Positions 1-7,647 of a DNA stretch of 15,170 nt are shown piece after piece (position 1 is the first letter of the stretch; each line of letters begins with the position of its first letter). Source of the DNA: Sulfurimonas sp. (GTDB lineage: Bacteria > Campylobacterota > Campylobacteria > Campylobacterales > Sulfurimonadaceae); contig JALUKS010000035.1 in NCBI GenBank assembly GCA_027056465.1, forward strand, positions 1-15,170, read 5' to 3'. Position numbers and translations under genes: made by a program. Under the pieces are notes generated by a model, which saw only the letters and a list, made by a program, of their open reading frames with translations, was not told where the DNA came from and made no database searches.

Positions 1-681
1 CTTCGCCGTGCAACTTTTGCACGTGTAGATAGTGATAAACGACCAGAGGGAGAACAGAGTGGATATATCGTTATTGATGTTATTGGAGATAATGATGCTT
101 GGGTTTGGAATATTCCATTTTCTGATGGGACAACTTCTGTTGGTATTGTCTGTACTGAAGAGTATTTTGAAAAATTTAATATGAGTGATGAAGAGTTTTG
201 GAAGCATATTATCTACAATAGTCCTAATGCCTCAAAACGTTATGCTGATTCAAAATTTCTTGATGGTGTTAACTCTTTAAGTGGCTACTCATCTGCCGTT
301 ACAAAACTCTTTGGTAAAAACTTTATACTTACGGGAAATGCTTCTGAATTTCTTGACCCTGTTTTCTCTTCTGGCGTCACACTAGCCCTTGAATCAGGTG
401 CAAAAGCAGCAGAACTTACAGCAAGAGAGTTAAGAGGTGAGGCAGTTGATTATAAGGTTGAGTATGAAGAGTATATGATGATGGGTATTGATGTCTTTAG
501 AGACTATGTAAATACTTGGTATGATGGAACACTTCAAACGATTCTCTTTTCAGATAAAAAAAATCCAGAGATTACGAAAAAAATTATATCTATTTTAAGT
601 GGTTATGTATGGGATCAAAACAATAGTTTTGTTACCTCTTCAACTTATGCACTTGAAAAAACATACGAGGCATTAAAGTAA
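1..681 (+). CDS. FAD-dependent oxidoreductase, tryptophan-halogenase-like (C-terminal part, 5' end off window)
   Basis: The reading frame is open from base 1, so the gene begins upstream; the ATG at 181 is only an internal Met. The visible 226 residues are the C-terminal half of a flavoprotein of the halogenase / geranylgeranyl-reductase type. The stretch DAWVWNIPFSDG followed by SVGIV (about residues 33-52) is the usual substrate-domain strand pair. GNASEFLDPVFSSGV (about 112-126) matches the G-D-A-x-x-x-x-D-P-x-x-S-x-G flavin-binding motif of this fold, with Asn replacing the common Asp. Such genes occur regularly in aryl polyene and flexirubin clusters. Their reaction there is not settled: ring halogenation, hydroxylation or polyene oxidation are possible. 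The diagnostic N-terminal Rossmann and WxWxIP regions are outside or only partly inside the window, so halogenation cannot be claimed. The next gene starts 4 bases after the stop. Confidence 0.82.
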   Translation, partial: LRRATFARVDSDKRPEGEQSGYIVIDVIGDNDAWVWNIPFSDGTTSVGIVCTEEYFEKFNMSDEEFWKHIIYNSPNASKRYADSKFLDGVNSLSGYSSAVTKLFGKNFILTGNASEFLDPVFSSGVTLALESGAKAAELTARELRGEAVDYKVEYEEYMMMGIDVFRDYVNTWYDGTLQTILFSDKKNPEITKKIISILSGYVWDQNNSFVTSSTYALEKTYEALK

Positions 682-685
682 AAAT

Positions 686-1171
686 ATGAGATTTCTTTTA
701 GCTTTTTTCTTCTTTAGCTCCTTAGTATTTGCACAGAGTTATCATTTCACAGAGTTGCGCTATAGTGATGCTATCAATCATTATATGCAACTAGAGGGTA
801 CAATAGATTTCTATAAAGATAGTCTTGATATTAAGTACCCAAAGATAGCAAAAGAGCTTGACTATAAAGATGGAGAACTTCTCTATTATGAAAAGAGTAA
901 GGAAGTGGCTCTTAGTGAGTTGCAAAAGTTTAAGATGATACGTTATTTTGAAATACTCATACTCTTACATAATGGTGATGTACATGAACTTCATGAGATG
1001 TTTACGATTGAGCATACCTCTGATGGAGAGAGATTACTACCTCTTGGTCGATTGAAAAGTTATCTTAAATATATTTTGCTTCGTAAGGAGAAAAATAGTC
1101 TAAAGTATATAAAACTTTTTTTGCAAAATAGTGATACGATAAGTATAACCATTCATGATAAAATATCTTAA
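686..1171 (+). CDS. LolA-like periplasmic outer-membrane carrier protein
   Basis: A 161-residue protein with a clear signal peptide: basic MR start, a Phe/Leu-rich core, and a likely SPase I cleavage after VFA (residue 16). No lipobox Cys is present. The mature part begins with a LolA-like pattern: an aromatic/charged first strand, then QLEGTIDFYKDSLDIKYP near residues 35-52, which resembles the LolA 'G-x-L-x-F-x-x-P' half-barrel strand. It ends in a short beta strand (ISITIHDKIS). Sequence similarity is weak, so the call depends partly on context: a LolA-like gene directly before an MMPL exporter is a hallmark of aryl polyene clusters (ApeL-like in E. coli nomenclature). The inferred role is shuttling the lipidic pigment across the periplasm. 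Its last 17 bases overlap the exporter start. The Shine-Dalgarno is weak (GAGG at 667-670, rather far from the ATG). Confidence 0.6.
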   Translation: MRFLLAFFFFSSLVFAQSYHFTELRYSDAINHYMQLEGTIDFYKDSLDIKYPKIAKELDYKDGELLYYEKSKEVALSELQKFKMIRYFEILILLHNGDVHELHEMFTIEHTSDGERLLPLGRLKSYLKYILLRKEKNSLKYIKLFLQNSDTISITIHDKIS

Positions 1172-3269
1172 TCTTATTGTACTTTTTATACTACTAGCTT
1201 GTGGTATATTTCTTAAAGACTCTCTACATTTCTCTACAAATCTACTCTCTCTTTTTACCACACAAGGGACACTCTCTAAGTTTAAAATTGCTGATAACTT
1301 AGGCTACTCAAAAGAGATGCTTATTGCAGTAAAGGGTTTTGACGCAACTGCACAAAAGAGGACGAAAGAACTAACACAACAGTTGGAAAAATTGCATCAT
1401 ATTGATTATGTGCAATCAAGTGTTGTTCCAACAGAAGCAATGCAGGAGTATTACAAAAAGTACTATCCACTCCTTGCAGATTTTAATAGCACTAAGATGA
1501 CTCAGGCACAGAGTATAGAAAAACTACAAAATCTTTATGATGAACAGTTGAGTGGGTTTTTCTATACAACTATCAATAAGAGTGACCCTTTAAATTTGTT
1601 TCATCTTAGGCATATAAAACAGTCAGGAGTAACACATAGAGGGGAGTTTATAACACTTGGCAAGTATGGCTATCTCATTCGTGTGATGACAGATGTATCT
1701 CCTTCGCAGATGCAAGAAGCAAAAGAGCTTTATGATGCCGTGCATAAGCTATTGAGCAACTACTCTGATGTAGTCGCTTTTGCACCTTTCTTTTATACAG
1801 TAGAAAACTCACAGAAGATTAAAGCCGATGTGCAGTGGATAGTAGTGCTCTCGACAATAGTCCTACTCTTCATCTACTATCTTCTTATCAAAAACTTGAG
1901 ACTTTTGACAGAAACCTTGATTGCACTCGTCTCTTCTATGCTCTTTGCAACTCTTCTTTGTACTCTTTTTATAGAGAACTTTAATCTTCTCTCGTTAGCC
2001 TTTGGTATGAGCTTAACTGCTGTAAGTATTGACTATTTACTTCATTACCATTTTCATAACTTCTATCAGAGTGATAAAAAAGTAGATAAAAATGTATTGT
2101 ATGGGTATCTTACAACTGTTGTAGCTTTTGCAATATTTGCATTTATTCCTATTCCTCTTATTGCTCAAATTAGTACTTTTGCTGTTTTATCTCTCTCTTT
2201 TGCTTTTGTTCTTTTTACTTTTGTATTTCCAAAATTAGAACTCACTTCTTATGTGCCAAAAGAGGAGATAAAGGAGCAAAAACAGAAGAGAGGAATCTCC
2301 TCCATTACATTCTTCTTTATATCTTTAGCACTACTTATTTATAGTGCTAGTTATTTTGTACTTGATAGCGATATAAAGAAGTTAGATTATCAGAATAGTA
2401 ATCTTCATCATGCACAGCAACTTTTTCAAACAAATAGTGGCACTACATTACATCCAGTAATAGTAAAAGCTTCATCACAAGAGAGACTCTTTAGTGAGTT
2501 GCATCAACTAAAAAAAGTTGCAACAGATAGTTTCTCCTTAGCTAATTTTGTTCAAGATAAAGAGAGTTGTCAAAGAAAGAAAGAGGAGCTTAATACTTAT
2601 GATTTTCAACGACTAAAAAATATACTTAACCAAGAGGCTGTACAAATTGGTTTTAAGAAGAACTACTTTTCAAATGCATATAGTTTTACAAAGAATTTAC
2701 CCTCTTGTGAGATGAAAAATAGTAATATTTTTCAGAGCTATGGTCTTTCCATATATCAAGCAAAAGGTATTTTCTATACTATAGCACTTGTGAATGATGT
2801 GAATGTAACCAAAAGATTACCCTATGTGATAGATTTAGATATTAAAAAAATATTTCAAAAGAGTGCATATAGCATGGTTGAGAACCTTATGCTTTATGGC
2901 TCTATTGTGATTGGTCTTATCGCTATTTTACTCTTTTTTAGTGTGAAAAAGAATTTTATTTATGCACTTAACTATATTCTTTTTCCTCTAGGAGTTACAT
3001 TATCTGTACTCGTTTCTTTAGGAGGTGTGAATATTATGCACCTCTTCTCTCTTATCATTTTAGTAGCGATAGGGATAGATTATGGTATCTATATGAGTAA
3101 CTCTAAAAAAGTTTCACATACAATGCTAGCTATTAAATATTCGCTTCTTAGTACATTCGCTGCATTTGGTGTGCTGATCTTTAGTACTATTACAGCACTT
3201 CACTCGATAGGAGTAGTAATTACTTTAGGTTGTGGAGCAATATTTTTACTTATTAAGGTTATGAGATGA
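1155..3269 (+). CDS. RND-superfamily MMPL exporter of aryl polyene type
   Basis: A 704-residue inner-membrane transporter with the duplicated RND layout: an N-terminal TM helix (about 4-22), a large periplasmic loop (about 25-225), a TM bundle (about 226-360) with a long hydrophilic stretch after it, a second TM helix near 381-403, a second periplasmic loop (about 404-575), and a second TM bundle from about 576 to the C-terminus. Both bundles carry the TM4-type signature with the membrane-embedded acid: SIDYLLHY (residues 291-298) and GIDYGIYM (640-647). Asp293 and Asp642 are therefore candidate proton-relay residues. The family is the 'predicted exporter' that accompanies LolA-like proteins in aryl polyene operons (ApeM-like position). 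It is modestly shorter than typical family members, but no domain is missing. It overlaps its upstream neighbour by 17 bases and the ligase downstream by 4 (ATGA). The cargo is inferred from context only. Confidence 0.85.
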   Translation: MIKYLNLIVLFILLACGIFLKDSLHFSTNLLSLFTTQGTLSKFKIADNLGYSKEMLIAVKGFDATAQKRTKELTQQLEKLHHIDYVQSSVVPTEAMQEYYKKYYPLLADFNSTKMTQAQSIEKLQNLYDEQLSGFFYTTINKSDPLNLFHLRHIKQSGVTHRGEFITLGKYGYLIRVMTDVSPSQMQEAKELYDAVHKLLSNYSDVVAFAPFFYTVENSQKIKADVQWIVVLSTIVLLFIYYLLIKNLRLLTETLIALVSSMLFATLLCTLFIENFNLLSLAFGMSLTAVSIDYLLHYHFHNFYQSDKKVDKNVLYGYLTTVVAFAIFAFIPIPLIAQISTFAVLSLSFAFVLFTFVFPKLELTSYVPKEEIKEQKQKRGISSITFFFISLALLIYSASYFVLDSDIKKLDYQNSNLHHAQQLFQTNSGTTLHPVIVKASSQERLFSELHQLKKVATDSFSLANFVQDKESCQRKKEELNTYDFQRLKNILNQEAVQIGFKKNYFSNAYSFTKNLPSCEMKNSNIFQSYGLSIYQAKGIFYTIALVNDVNVTKRLPYVIDLDIKKIFQKSAYSMVENLMLYGSIVIGLIAILLFFSVKKNFIYALNYILFPLGVTLSVLVSLGGVNIMHLFSLIILVAIGIDYGIYMSNSKKVSHTMLAIKYSLLSTFAAFGVLIFSTITALHSIGVVITLGCGAIFLLIKVMR

Positions 3270-4453
3270 TTTTTGAATATATTCATTTAGATGGAAGACG
3301 AGAGATTGTAGAGTTAGGGGAGAGTGTAACGACTACAGCTGAGTGGGAGTATATCCAGACAAGTAATAAGTTAGCGTTTATTAACTCTTTTATACCAAAG
3401 TTTCTTAGTGGAGAGAAGATAGTGCTTTTTGATGCAAATCATAAGCAACTCTTAGATTTTTATAATAGTAATAATATCAATAACTTTGAAGATATTCAAA
3501 TTGTCAATAAACAAGCTAGACTTCTTTTTTTTACTTCAGGGAGTAGTGGTTTTCCTGTTGGGGCTTTTAAGTCTGAGGAGAATTTACTGCGAGAGGTAGA
3601 GAGTCTAAAAAAGGTTGTTGCAACAAGGAAGATAAAAAAAGTAGTAGTTACTGTTCCTTTTGTACATATCTACGGTATTTTAGCAGGGCTTCTTCTCCCT
3701 ATGGCACTAGGAGATGTGACATTAGTTGTCAAAGAGGACTTCTTACCCTATGAACTTATAGAGGAGTCTAGGGATGATACACTTGTTATTACAACACCTG
3801 TTTTTATCAAAGCATTGGCAAAGTTACCTATAGAAATATCACTCTCAAAAACTACTTTTATCTCCTCTACCGCACCTTTAAGTCTGGAGGATGTTACAAT
3901 TTTTGAGAAAAAATACTCTTCAAATGTTGTGCAACTTTTTGGCTCTACAGAGACAGGGGGGATAGCTTATAAAAAGGGGAATAGAAGTGAGTGGAGTGCT
4001 TTAGATGGTGTTACAATTTCTAAGCATCAAGAGAGACTTAATGTCACTTCTCCTTTTATCTCTCCCTATCTCTTACGAGAAAAGATAGAGAAATTAGAAC
4101 AGCCTTATCAAACCGAGGATATTGTAGAGATTAAGGAGAGAACTTTTGTGCTTATTGGTAGAAGTAACAAACTTATAAAGATAGCAGGTAAACGCATATC
4201 TGCTTTACAAATAGAGACTATTTTAGAAGAGATTCCAGAGATAGATAGGGCGATAGTAGAACTGGTTTATAAAAAGGAGCTTCTACGAAGTGAGCAGATT
4301 ATTATCACTTTAGAAGCAACAAAAGAAGTTTCAAAGCAACATATAAAAGAAAAAATAAGTCAATACTATGGTATTATTACGATACCATTCTCATTAAAAT
4401 TTGTTGAACAAATCAACTACTCAGCGATGGGAAAAAAAGTATTATTTACATAA
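3266..4453 (+). CDS. AMP-forming acyl/aryl-ACP synthetase (ApeH-like)
   Basis: A 395-residue adenylate-forming enzyme expected to activate an aromatic acid with ATP and load it onto an ACP. Core motifs are visible in order: the A3 phosphate loop FTSGSSGFPVGA (residues 89-100; the usual Lys is displaced, with Lys102 just after), the A5 motif LFGSTETGG (224-232), a degenerate A7 motif YQTEDIV (281-287, Glu where the family has Gly), the A8 hinge GRSNKLIKIAGKRIS (298-312), and the A10 Lys in SAMGKK (Lys390). It is about 100 residues shorter than typical acyl-CoA ligases, with a reduced N-terminal domain, as is usual for aryl polyene ligases. In E. coli the counterpart ApeH loads the aryl starter onto ACP. 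Here the ammonia-lyase at 8491 suggests a cinnamate-type substrate. The start overlaps the exporter stop (ATGA). ACP1 follows at once, consistent with partnership. Confidence 0.85.
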   Translation: MIFEYIHLDGRREIVELGESVTTTAEWEYIQTSNKLAFINSFIPKFLSGEKIVLFDANHKQLLDFYNSNNINNFEDIQIVNKQARLLFFTSGSSGFPVGAFKSEENLLREVESLKKVVATRKIKKVVVTVPFVHIYGILAGLLLPMALGDVTLVVKEDFLPYELIEESRDDTLVITTPVFIKALAKLPIEISLSKTTFISSTAPLSLEDVTIFEKKYSSNVVQLFGSTETGGIAYKKGNRSEWSALDGVTISKHQERLNVTSPFISPYLLREKIEKLEQPYQTEDIVEIKERTFVLIGRSNKLIKIAGKRISALQIETILEEIPEIDRAIVELVYKKELLRSEQIIITLEATKEVSKQHIKEKISQYYGIITIPFSLKFVEQINYSAMGKKVLFT

Positions 4454-4463
4454 AGGCAAAAGA

Positions 4464-4721
4464 ATGATAAAGATAGAAGAAGTAAAAGCAAAAATAATAG
4501 AAGGTTTAAACCTAGAAGATATTGAGATAGATGAGATAGAAGATGATTTGGCTCTCTTTGGCGATGATGGTTTAGGACTTGATTCTGTTGATGCGATAGA
4601 ACTTACACTTGTGTTAGAAAAAGAGTTTGGAGTGAAGATAACAGATATGGCTCAAGCAGAGAGTATTTTTGCTTCTTGCAGTTCTTTAACAAAATACATT
4701 AATAATGTAAAAAATAGTTAA
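4464..4721 (+). CDS. Acyl carrier protein 1 (ApeE/ApeF-like)
   Basis: A small acidic four-helix carrier protein, 85 residues from the chosen ATG. The phosphopantetheine attachment motif GLGLDSVDAIEL places the modified Ser at residue 41. The extended acidic loop before it (DDLALFGDDGLG) is typical of the PRK05350-like ACPs of aryl polyene clusters. An in-frame ATG exists 63 bases upstream at 4401, but it would add 21 residues unlike any ACP and would lie inside the ligase gene. The ATG at 4464 has an AAAGG element at 4452-4456 with 7-base spacing and gives a normal ACP N-terminus. It probably carries either the aryl starter or the growing polyene. It needs a phosphopantetheinyl transferase, which is not encoded in the window. 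Confidence 0.92.
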   Translation: MIKIEEVKAKIIEGLNLEDIEIDEIEDDLALFGDDGLGLDSVDAIELTLVLEKEFGVKITDMAQAESIFASCSSLTKYINNVKNS

Positions 4722-4726
4722 ATAGT

Positions 4727-5077
4727 ATGCAAGAGATTATACTTCCACATTTAGCACCTATACTATTTGCAAAAAAAATAGTAACAAAAACAGAGAAAAC
4801 AGCAGATGTTCTTGTAGAGTTTAATCAGATACCTACACTACCAATGCTTGTTGAAGCTGCTGCTCAAAGTACTTCAGCATTTCGTTTAAATGATAAAGAG
4901 AGTGCTTTTTTAGTGAGTTTTAAAGGGATTAAACTTCTTCAAAAACCTACAAAGATGGAGTTTATAGCTCATGTAGTTGATGAACATCGTCTGGATAAAA
5001 TGAGATATGTAGGATTTGAGATTTTTGAAGAGAAAGTATCTGTAGCTACAGGAACATTAGTGATAGCAGTTCAATAA
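4727..5077 (+). CDS. ApeP-like hotdog-fold (3-hydroxyacyl-ACP dehydratase-like) protein
   Basis: A 116-residue single hotdog domain. LPHLAPILFAKKIV near the N-terminus (residues 6-19) matches the FabZ-type LPH-x-x-P-x-L-x-x-D-x-V opening. MLVEAAAQSTSAF (40-52) matches the central hotdog helix, with Glu43 at the FabZ catalytic-acid position. The 'HFPG'-type catalytic His, expected 14 residues before that Glu, is absent (Leu29 falls there). The C-terminal strands (LVSFKGIKLLQKP, then GTLVIAV) are typical of the ApeP branch. The role in the pathway is probably beta-hydroxyacyl-ACP dehydration during polyene extension, or a non-catalytic partner of the second hotdog protein at 6674. It starts 5 bases after ACP1 and its stop overlaps the next start (TAATG). 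Confidence 0.72.
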   Translation: MQEIILPHLAPILFAKKIVTKTEKTADVLVEFNQIPTLPMLVEAAAQSTSAFRLNDKESAFLVSFKGIKLLQKPTKMEFIAHVVDEHRLDKMRYVGFEIFEEKVSVATGTLVIAVQ

Positions 5078-6681
5078 TGCAACAGTATGATGCTATAGTA
5101 ATTGGATCGGGAGCAGGTGGCTTGGCTTCTGCTTTATCTCTTGCACGAAAGGGACAAAAAGTTCTTGTTTTAGAACAGCATTATCTTGCTGGTGGATGGT
5201 GTCATACCTTTTCACGACATGAGAGTAAGTTTACTCCAGGAGTCCATTACATAGGACTCTTGGCTGAGGGTGAGTCTTCAAATAATCTCTACAAAGGTTT
5301 AGGTATTGCTAACGATTTAACTTTTTACAAGATGAATCCAAAGGGGTATGAACATTGTTGGATTGGCGAAGAGCGATTCGATATACCTGCTGGATTTGAT
5401 GCTTTTAAAGAGGCCCTTATTAAAAGATTTCCACATGAAAAAAAAGGGATAAAGAGATACCTCAATACCGTTCGTGATGTGAGTAGAGAGCTACAGCTCA
5501 TCCCAAAAATAGATGGTTTTTGGGATAAAGTGACTATTCCTTGGCGTACTCGTCATTTAGGAAAATATGGGCTTTTCTCTTTAAAAAGAGTGATAAATTG
5601 GCATGTAAAAGATCCTCTTTTGCAAAAGATTTTAAATGTTCAGTGTGGTGATCACGGACTCCCTCCTGCACAAGCGAGTTTTCCTCTTCATGCAGCTGTT
5701 ATGGAACACTATTTAAGTGGTGGTTACTATCCTAAAGGTGGAGGTGCTTCTATCGTTAATGCAATGATTAAAGCTCTTAAAGTACATAAAGGCGAGATTC
5801 GTACGAAACAGCGAGTAGAACAGATTTTATTAGAGGGGAGCAGTGAGAAGAGAGCCATTGGTGTTCTTTTAGAAAATGGAGAAAAGATTTATGCATCGCA
5901 TATTATCTCTAATGCCGATCCTGAAAAAACATATACTGATTTGGTCAAAAGAGAAAATTTAAGTGAAAAACTCTCTGCCAAACTTGAGCAGAGTAAATAC
6001 TCATGTAGCTCTTTGATACTCTTTTTGACAGTCGAGATGGATGTTACACAGTTGGGCATAGATTCTGGAAATATCTGGGTTATGCCAAATGAAGATATGG
6101 ATGCAGTGTATGATAAAATGATGGAAAAAGATATAACATTAGGCGACTACTTTTCTGGTCTTTTTATAAGCTGTACAACACTGAAAGATCCTTCAAGTTT
6201 TAATGGTAAAGAGCATACATTTGAGGTACTTACATTTGTTAATTATGAATTATTTAAAGAGTTTGCAAAAGAGAAGAGAAGAGATTCTCAAAAGTATAAG
6301 GCATTAAAAGAGAGACTTATGGAGAAGATGATAAACACACTAGAGAAGGCACTCCCTGGTATAGAAGAGCATATTGTCTATAAAGATTTAGGAACACCTC
6401 TTACAAATGAGCATTTTATTAATAGTACAAGAGGAAGTGTTTATGGAACACAAAAAACACTTAATCAAATAGGTCCAAATGCCTTTAGAGCAGTAAGTGA
6501 GATTAAAAACCTTTATCTATGTGGGGCGAGTATATTAGCTCATGGTGTTACTGGAGCAACATTCTCTGGTGTAGATACAGCAGCAAGAGTTTTAGGGTGT
6601 CGACAAGAAGATTTAATAAGACCTCAAGTAGGGCAAAAATTAACAATACTACCAAGTGAAAAGGATTTAGAATATGTTTGA
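5077..6681 (+). CDS. NAD(P)/FAD-dependent oxidoreductase, phytoene-desaturase / retinol-saturase-like (first copy)
   Basis: A 534-residue flavoprotein of the CrtI / all-trans-retinol 13,14-reductase superfamily. The dinucleotide-binding motif GSGAGG is at residues 10-15, with Glu33 as the ribose-binding acid (VLVLEQ), followed by the AGGWCHTF and GVHYIG segments usual in the retinol-saturase branch. YYPKGGGASIVNAM (about 218-231) is the conserved 'P-x-G-G' segment, and the C-terminus has the family FAD motif (LYLCGASILAHGVTGATFSG, about 484-503). Carotenoid function is unlikely, as no phytoene or GGPP synthase is nearby. A similar flavoprotein occurs in flexirubin/aryl polyene clusters, so it may oxidise, reduce or isomerise the conjugated chain (inference). 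It overlaps the ApeP-like gene by 1 base and the ApeI-like gene by 8. Confidence 0.85.
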   Translation: MQQYDAIVIGSGAGGLASALSLARKGQKVLVLEQHYLAGGWCHTFSRHESKFTPGVHYIGLLAEGESSNNLYKGLGIANDLTFYKMNPKGYEHCWIGEERFDIPAGFDAFKEALIKRFPHEKKGIKRYLNTVRDVSRELQLIPKIDGFWDKVTIPWRTRHLGKYGLFSLKRVINWHVKDPLLQKILNVQCGDHGLPPAQASFPLHAAVMEHYLSGGYYPKGGGASIVNAMIKALKVHKGEIRTKQRVEQILLEGSSEKRAIGVLLENGEKIYASHIISNADPEKTYTDLVKRENLSEKLSAKLEQSKYSCSSLILFLTVEMDVTQLGIDSGNIWVMPNEDMDAVYDKMMEKDITLGDYFSGLFISCTTLKDPSSFNGKEHTFEVLTFVNYELFKEFAKEKRRDSQKYKALKERLMEKMINTLEKALPGIEEHIVYKDLGTPLTNEHFINSTRGSVYGTQKTLNQIGPNAFRAVSEIKNLYLCGASILAHGVTGATFSGVDTAARVLGCRQEDLIRPQVGQKLTILPSEKDLEYV

Positions 6682-6964
6682 GGGTTTATATGAACTTGTT
6701 TCAAAAAATGAGAACGAAGCAGTAGTAAAACTAAGTGATAAGAGACATCCTATCTTTAAAGCACACTTTCCAAGATACCCAGTTTTACCAGGAATTACGC
6801 ATTTTGAGATTGTTGCAGATATTTTTGATATAGAAATTGTAACAATTAAAAAAGCAAAGTTTATGGCTTTAGTAGTGCCAAAGCAGATTTTAACATATAA
6901 AAGAGATGGTAATAAATTTCGTGTTATCTGTGAAGAGAAAGAAGTGGCAAACTTTACTCTATGA
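6674..6964 (+). CDS. ApeI-like hotdog 3-hydroxyacyl-ACP dehydratase
   Basis: A 96-residue single hotdog domain. HPIFKAHFPRYPVLPGITHFE (residues 25-45) is the FabZ/ApeI active-site segment: His31 and Glu45 are exactly 14 residues apart, as in catalytically competent FabZ. IKKAKFMALVVP (about 58-69) is the usual strand that precedes the C-terminal sheet. It should dehydrate 3-hydroxyacyl-ACP intermediates to trans-2-enoyl-ACP; with no enoyl reductase present, double bonds would accumulate as a polyene. This is the better candidate for the active dehydratase of the two hotdog proteins. The start has a good AAGGA at 6661-6665 with about 8-base spacing. It is slightly shorter than typical ApeI, ending soon after the last strand, and its stop overlaps the glycosyltransferase start (ATGA). 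Confidence 0.82.
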   Translation: MFEGLYELVSKNENEAVVKLSDKRHPIFKAHFPRYPVLPGITHFEIVADIFDIEIVTIKKAKFMALVVPKQILTYKRDGNKFRVICEEKEVANFTL

Positions 6965-7647
6965 ATATTTGTGTTGTAGTTCCTGTTTATAACTCTCCTT
7001 TTATTGAGGAAGTTTTAGATGACCTTATGAGATATAATTATAAAATAGTAGTTGTCGATGATGGCTCTATCCCAATAGTAAGAACAAAATATTCCGAGAT
7101 TACTATAATTCGGCATGAAAAAAATATGGGTAAGGGGGAAGCGATACTGAGTGGTGCTCAGTATGCAAAAGAGCATGGATTTAGTGCTATTGTCACTTTT
7201 GATGGAGATAAACAACATTTAAGTTCTCAAATAGCTCCTCTTATCTCTGCATATCAAGAGGGAACTATAGTGATAGGTAATCGTGATTTTACTTCTGCAA
7301 ATGTACCTAATAGCTCTAAGTTTGGACGAAAGTTTAGTAATTTTTGGGTTTTTTTAGAGACTTTTCAATCTCTAGGGGATACACAGAGTGGTTTGAGAGT
7401 CTACCCTATAACTATAGTAGATTTGAAAATTCAAAATAGAAGATTTGATTTTGAGATAGAGGTTCTTGCATTACACTCCTATAGAGGGGGAAAGATAGTT
7501 GATGTAGAAGTCGAGTGTTATTATCCTCCACAAGAGGAGAGAGTCTCTCATTTCGATAAAGTCCAAGATAATATTCGATTAACAAAGGCACATACAAAAT
7601 TAATGTTGCAGAGGTATCTACTCTTACGAGGTTTTTTATGGGAGTAA
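6961..7647 (+). CDS. Family 2 glycosyltransferase
   Basis: A 228-residue GT-A fold protein. The N-terminal NICVVVPVYN and VVDDGS (residues 31-36) form the nucleotide-sugar binding part, NMGKG (55-59) is the common family 2 loop, and FDGDKQH (80-86) holds the metal-binding DxD-type motif (Asp81, Asp83). A second block, TQSGLRVYP then RFDFEIEVL near 141-168, resembles dolichol-phosphate-mannose-synthase-like enzymes. There are no membrane segments. In aryl polyene clusters an equivalent domain is fused to an acyltransferase (ApeJ-like); here the two are separate overlapping genes. It probably transfers a sugar, from a UDP- or polyprenyl-linked donor, to build the anchor of the polyene (inference). 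Start and stop overlap both neighbours (4 and 10 bases). Confidence 0.85.
   Translation: MNICVVVPVYNSPFIEEVLDDLMRYNYKIVVVDDGSIPIVRTKYSEITIIRHEKNMGKGEAILSGAQYAKEHGFSAIVTFDGDKQHLSSQIAPLISAYQEGTIVIGNRDFTSANVPNSSKFGRKFSNFWVFLETFQSLGDTQSGLRVYPITIVDLKIQNRRFDFEIEVLALHSYRGGKIVDVEVECYYPPQEERVSHFDKVQDNIRLTKAHTKLMLQRYLLLRGFLWE

Noticed and set aside
4401..4463. Upstream ATG start for ACP1
   Set aside because: It would add 21 residues unlike any carrier protein, entirely overlapping the ligase. The ATG at 4464 has an AAAGG at proper spacing and gives the normal ACP length.
7015..7597. Short - strand reading frames inside the glycosyltransferase gene
   Set aside because: They lie antisense to a gene with clear family 2 motifs, have no recognisable domains or ribosome-binding sites, and reflect AT-rich coding sequence.
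7638..7647. Frameshift breaking a fused glycosyltransferase-acyltransferase
   Set aside because: The second gene has its own ATG with GAGG 6 bases upstream, and overlaps of this kind are common across the operon, so two genuine genes are more likely.
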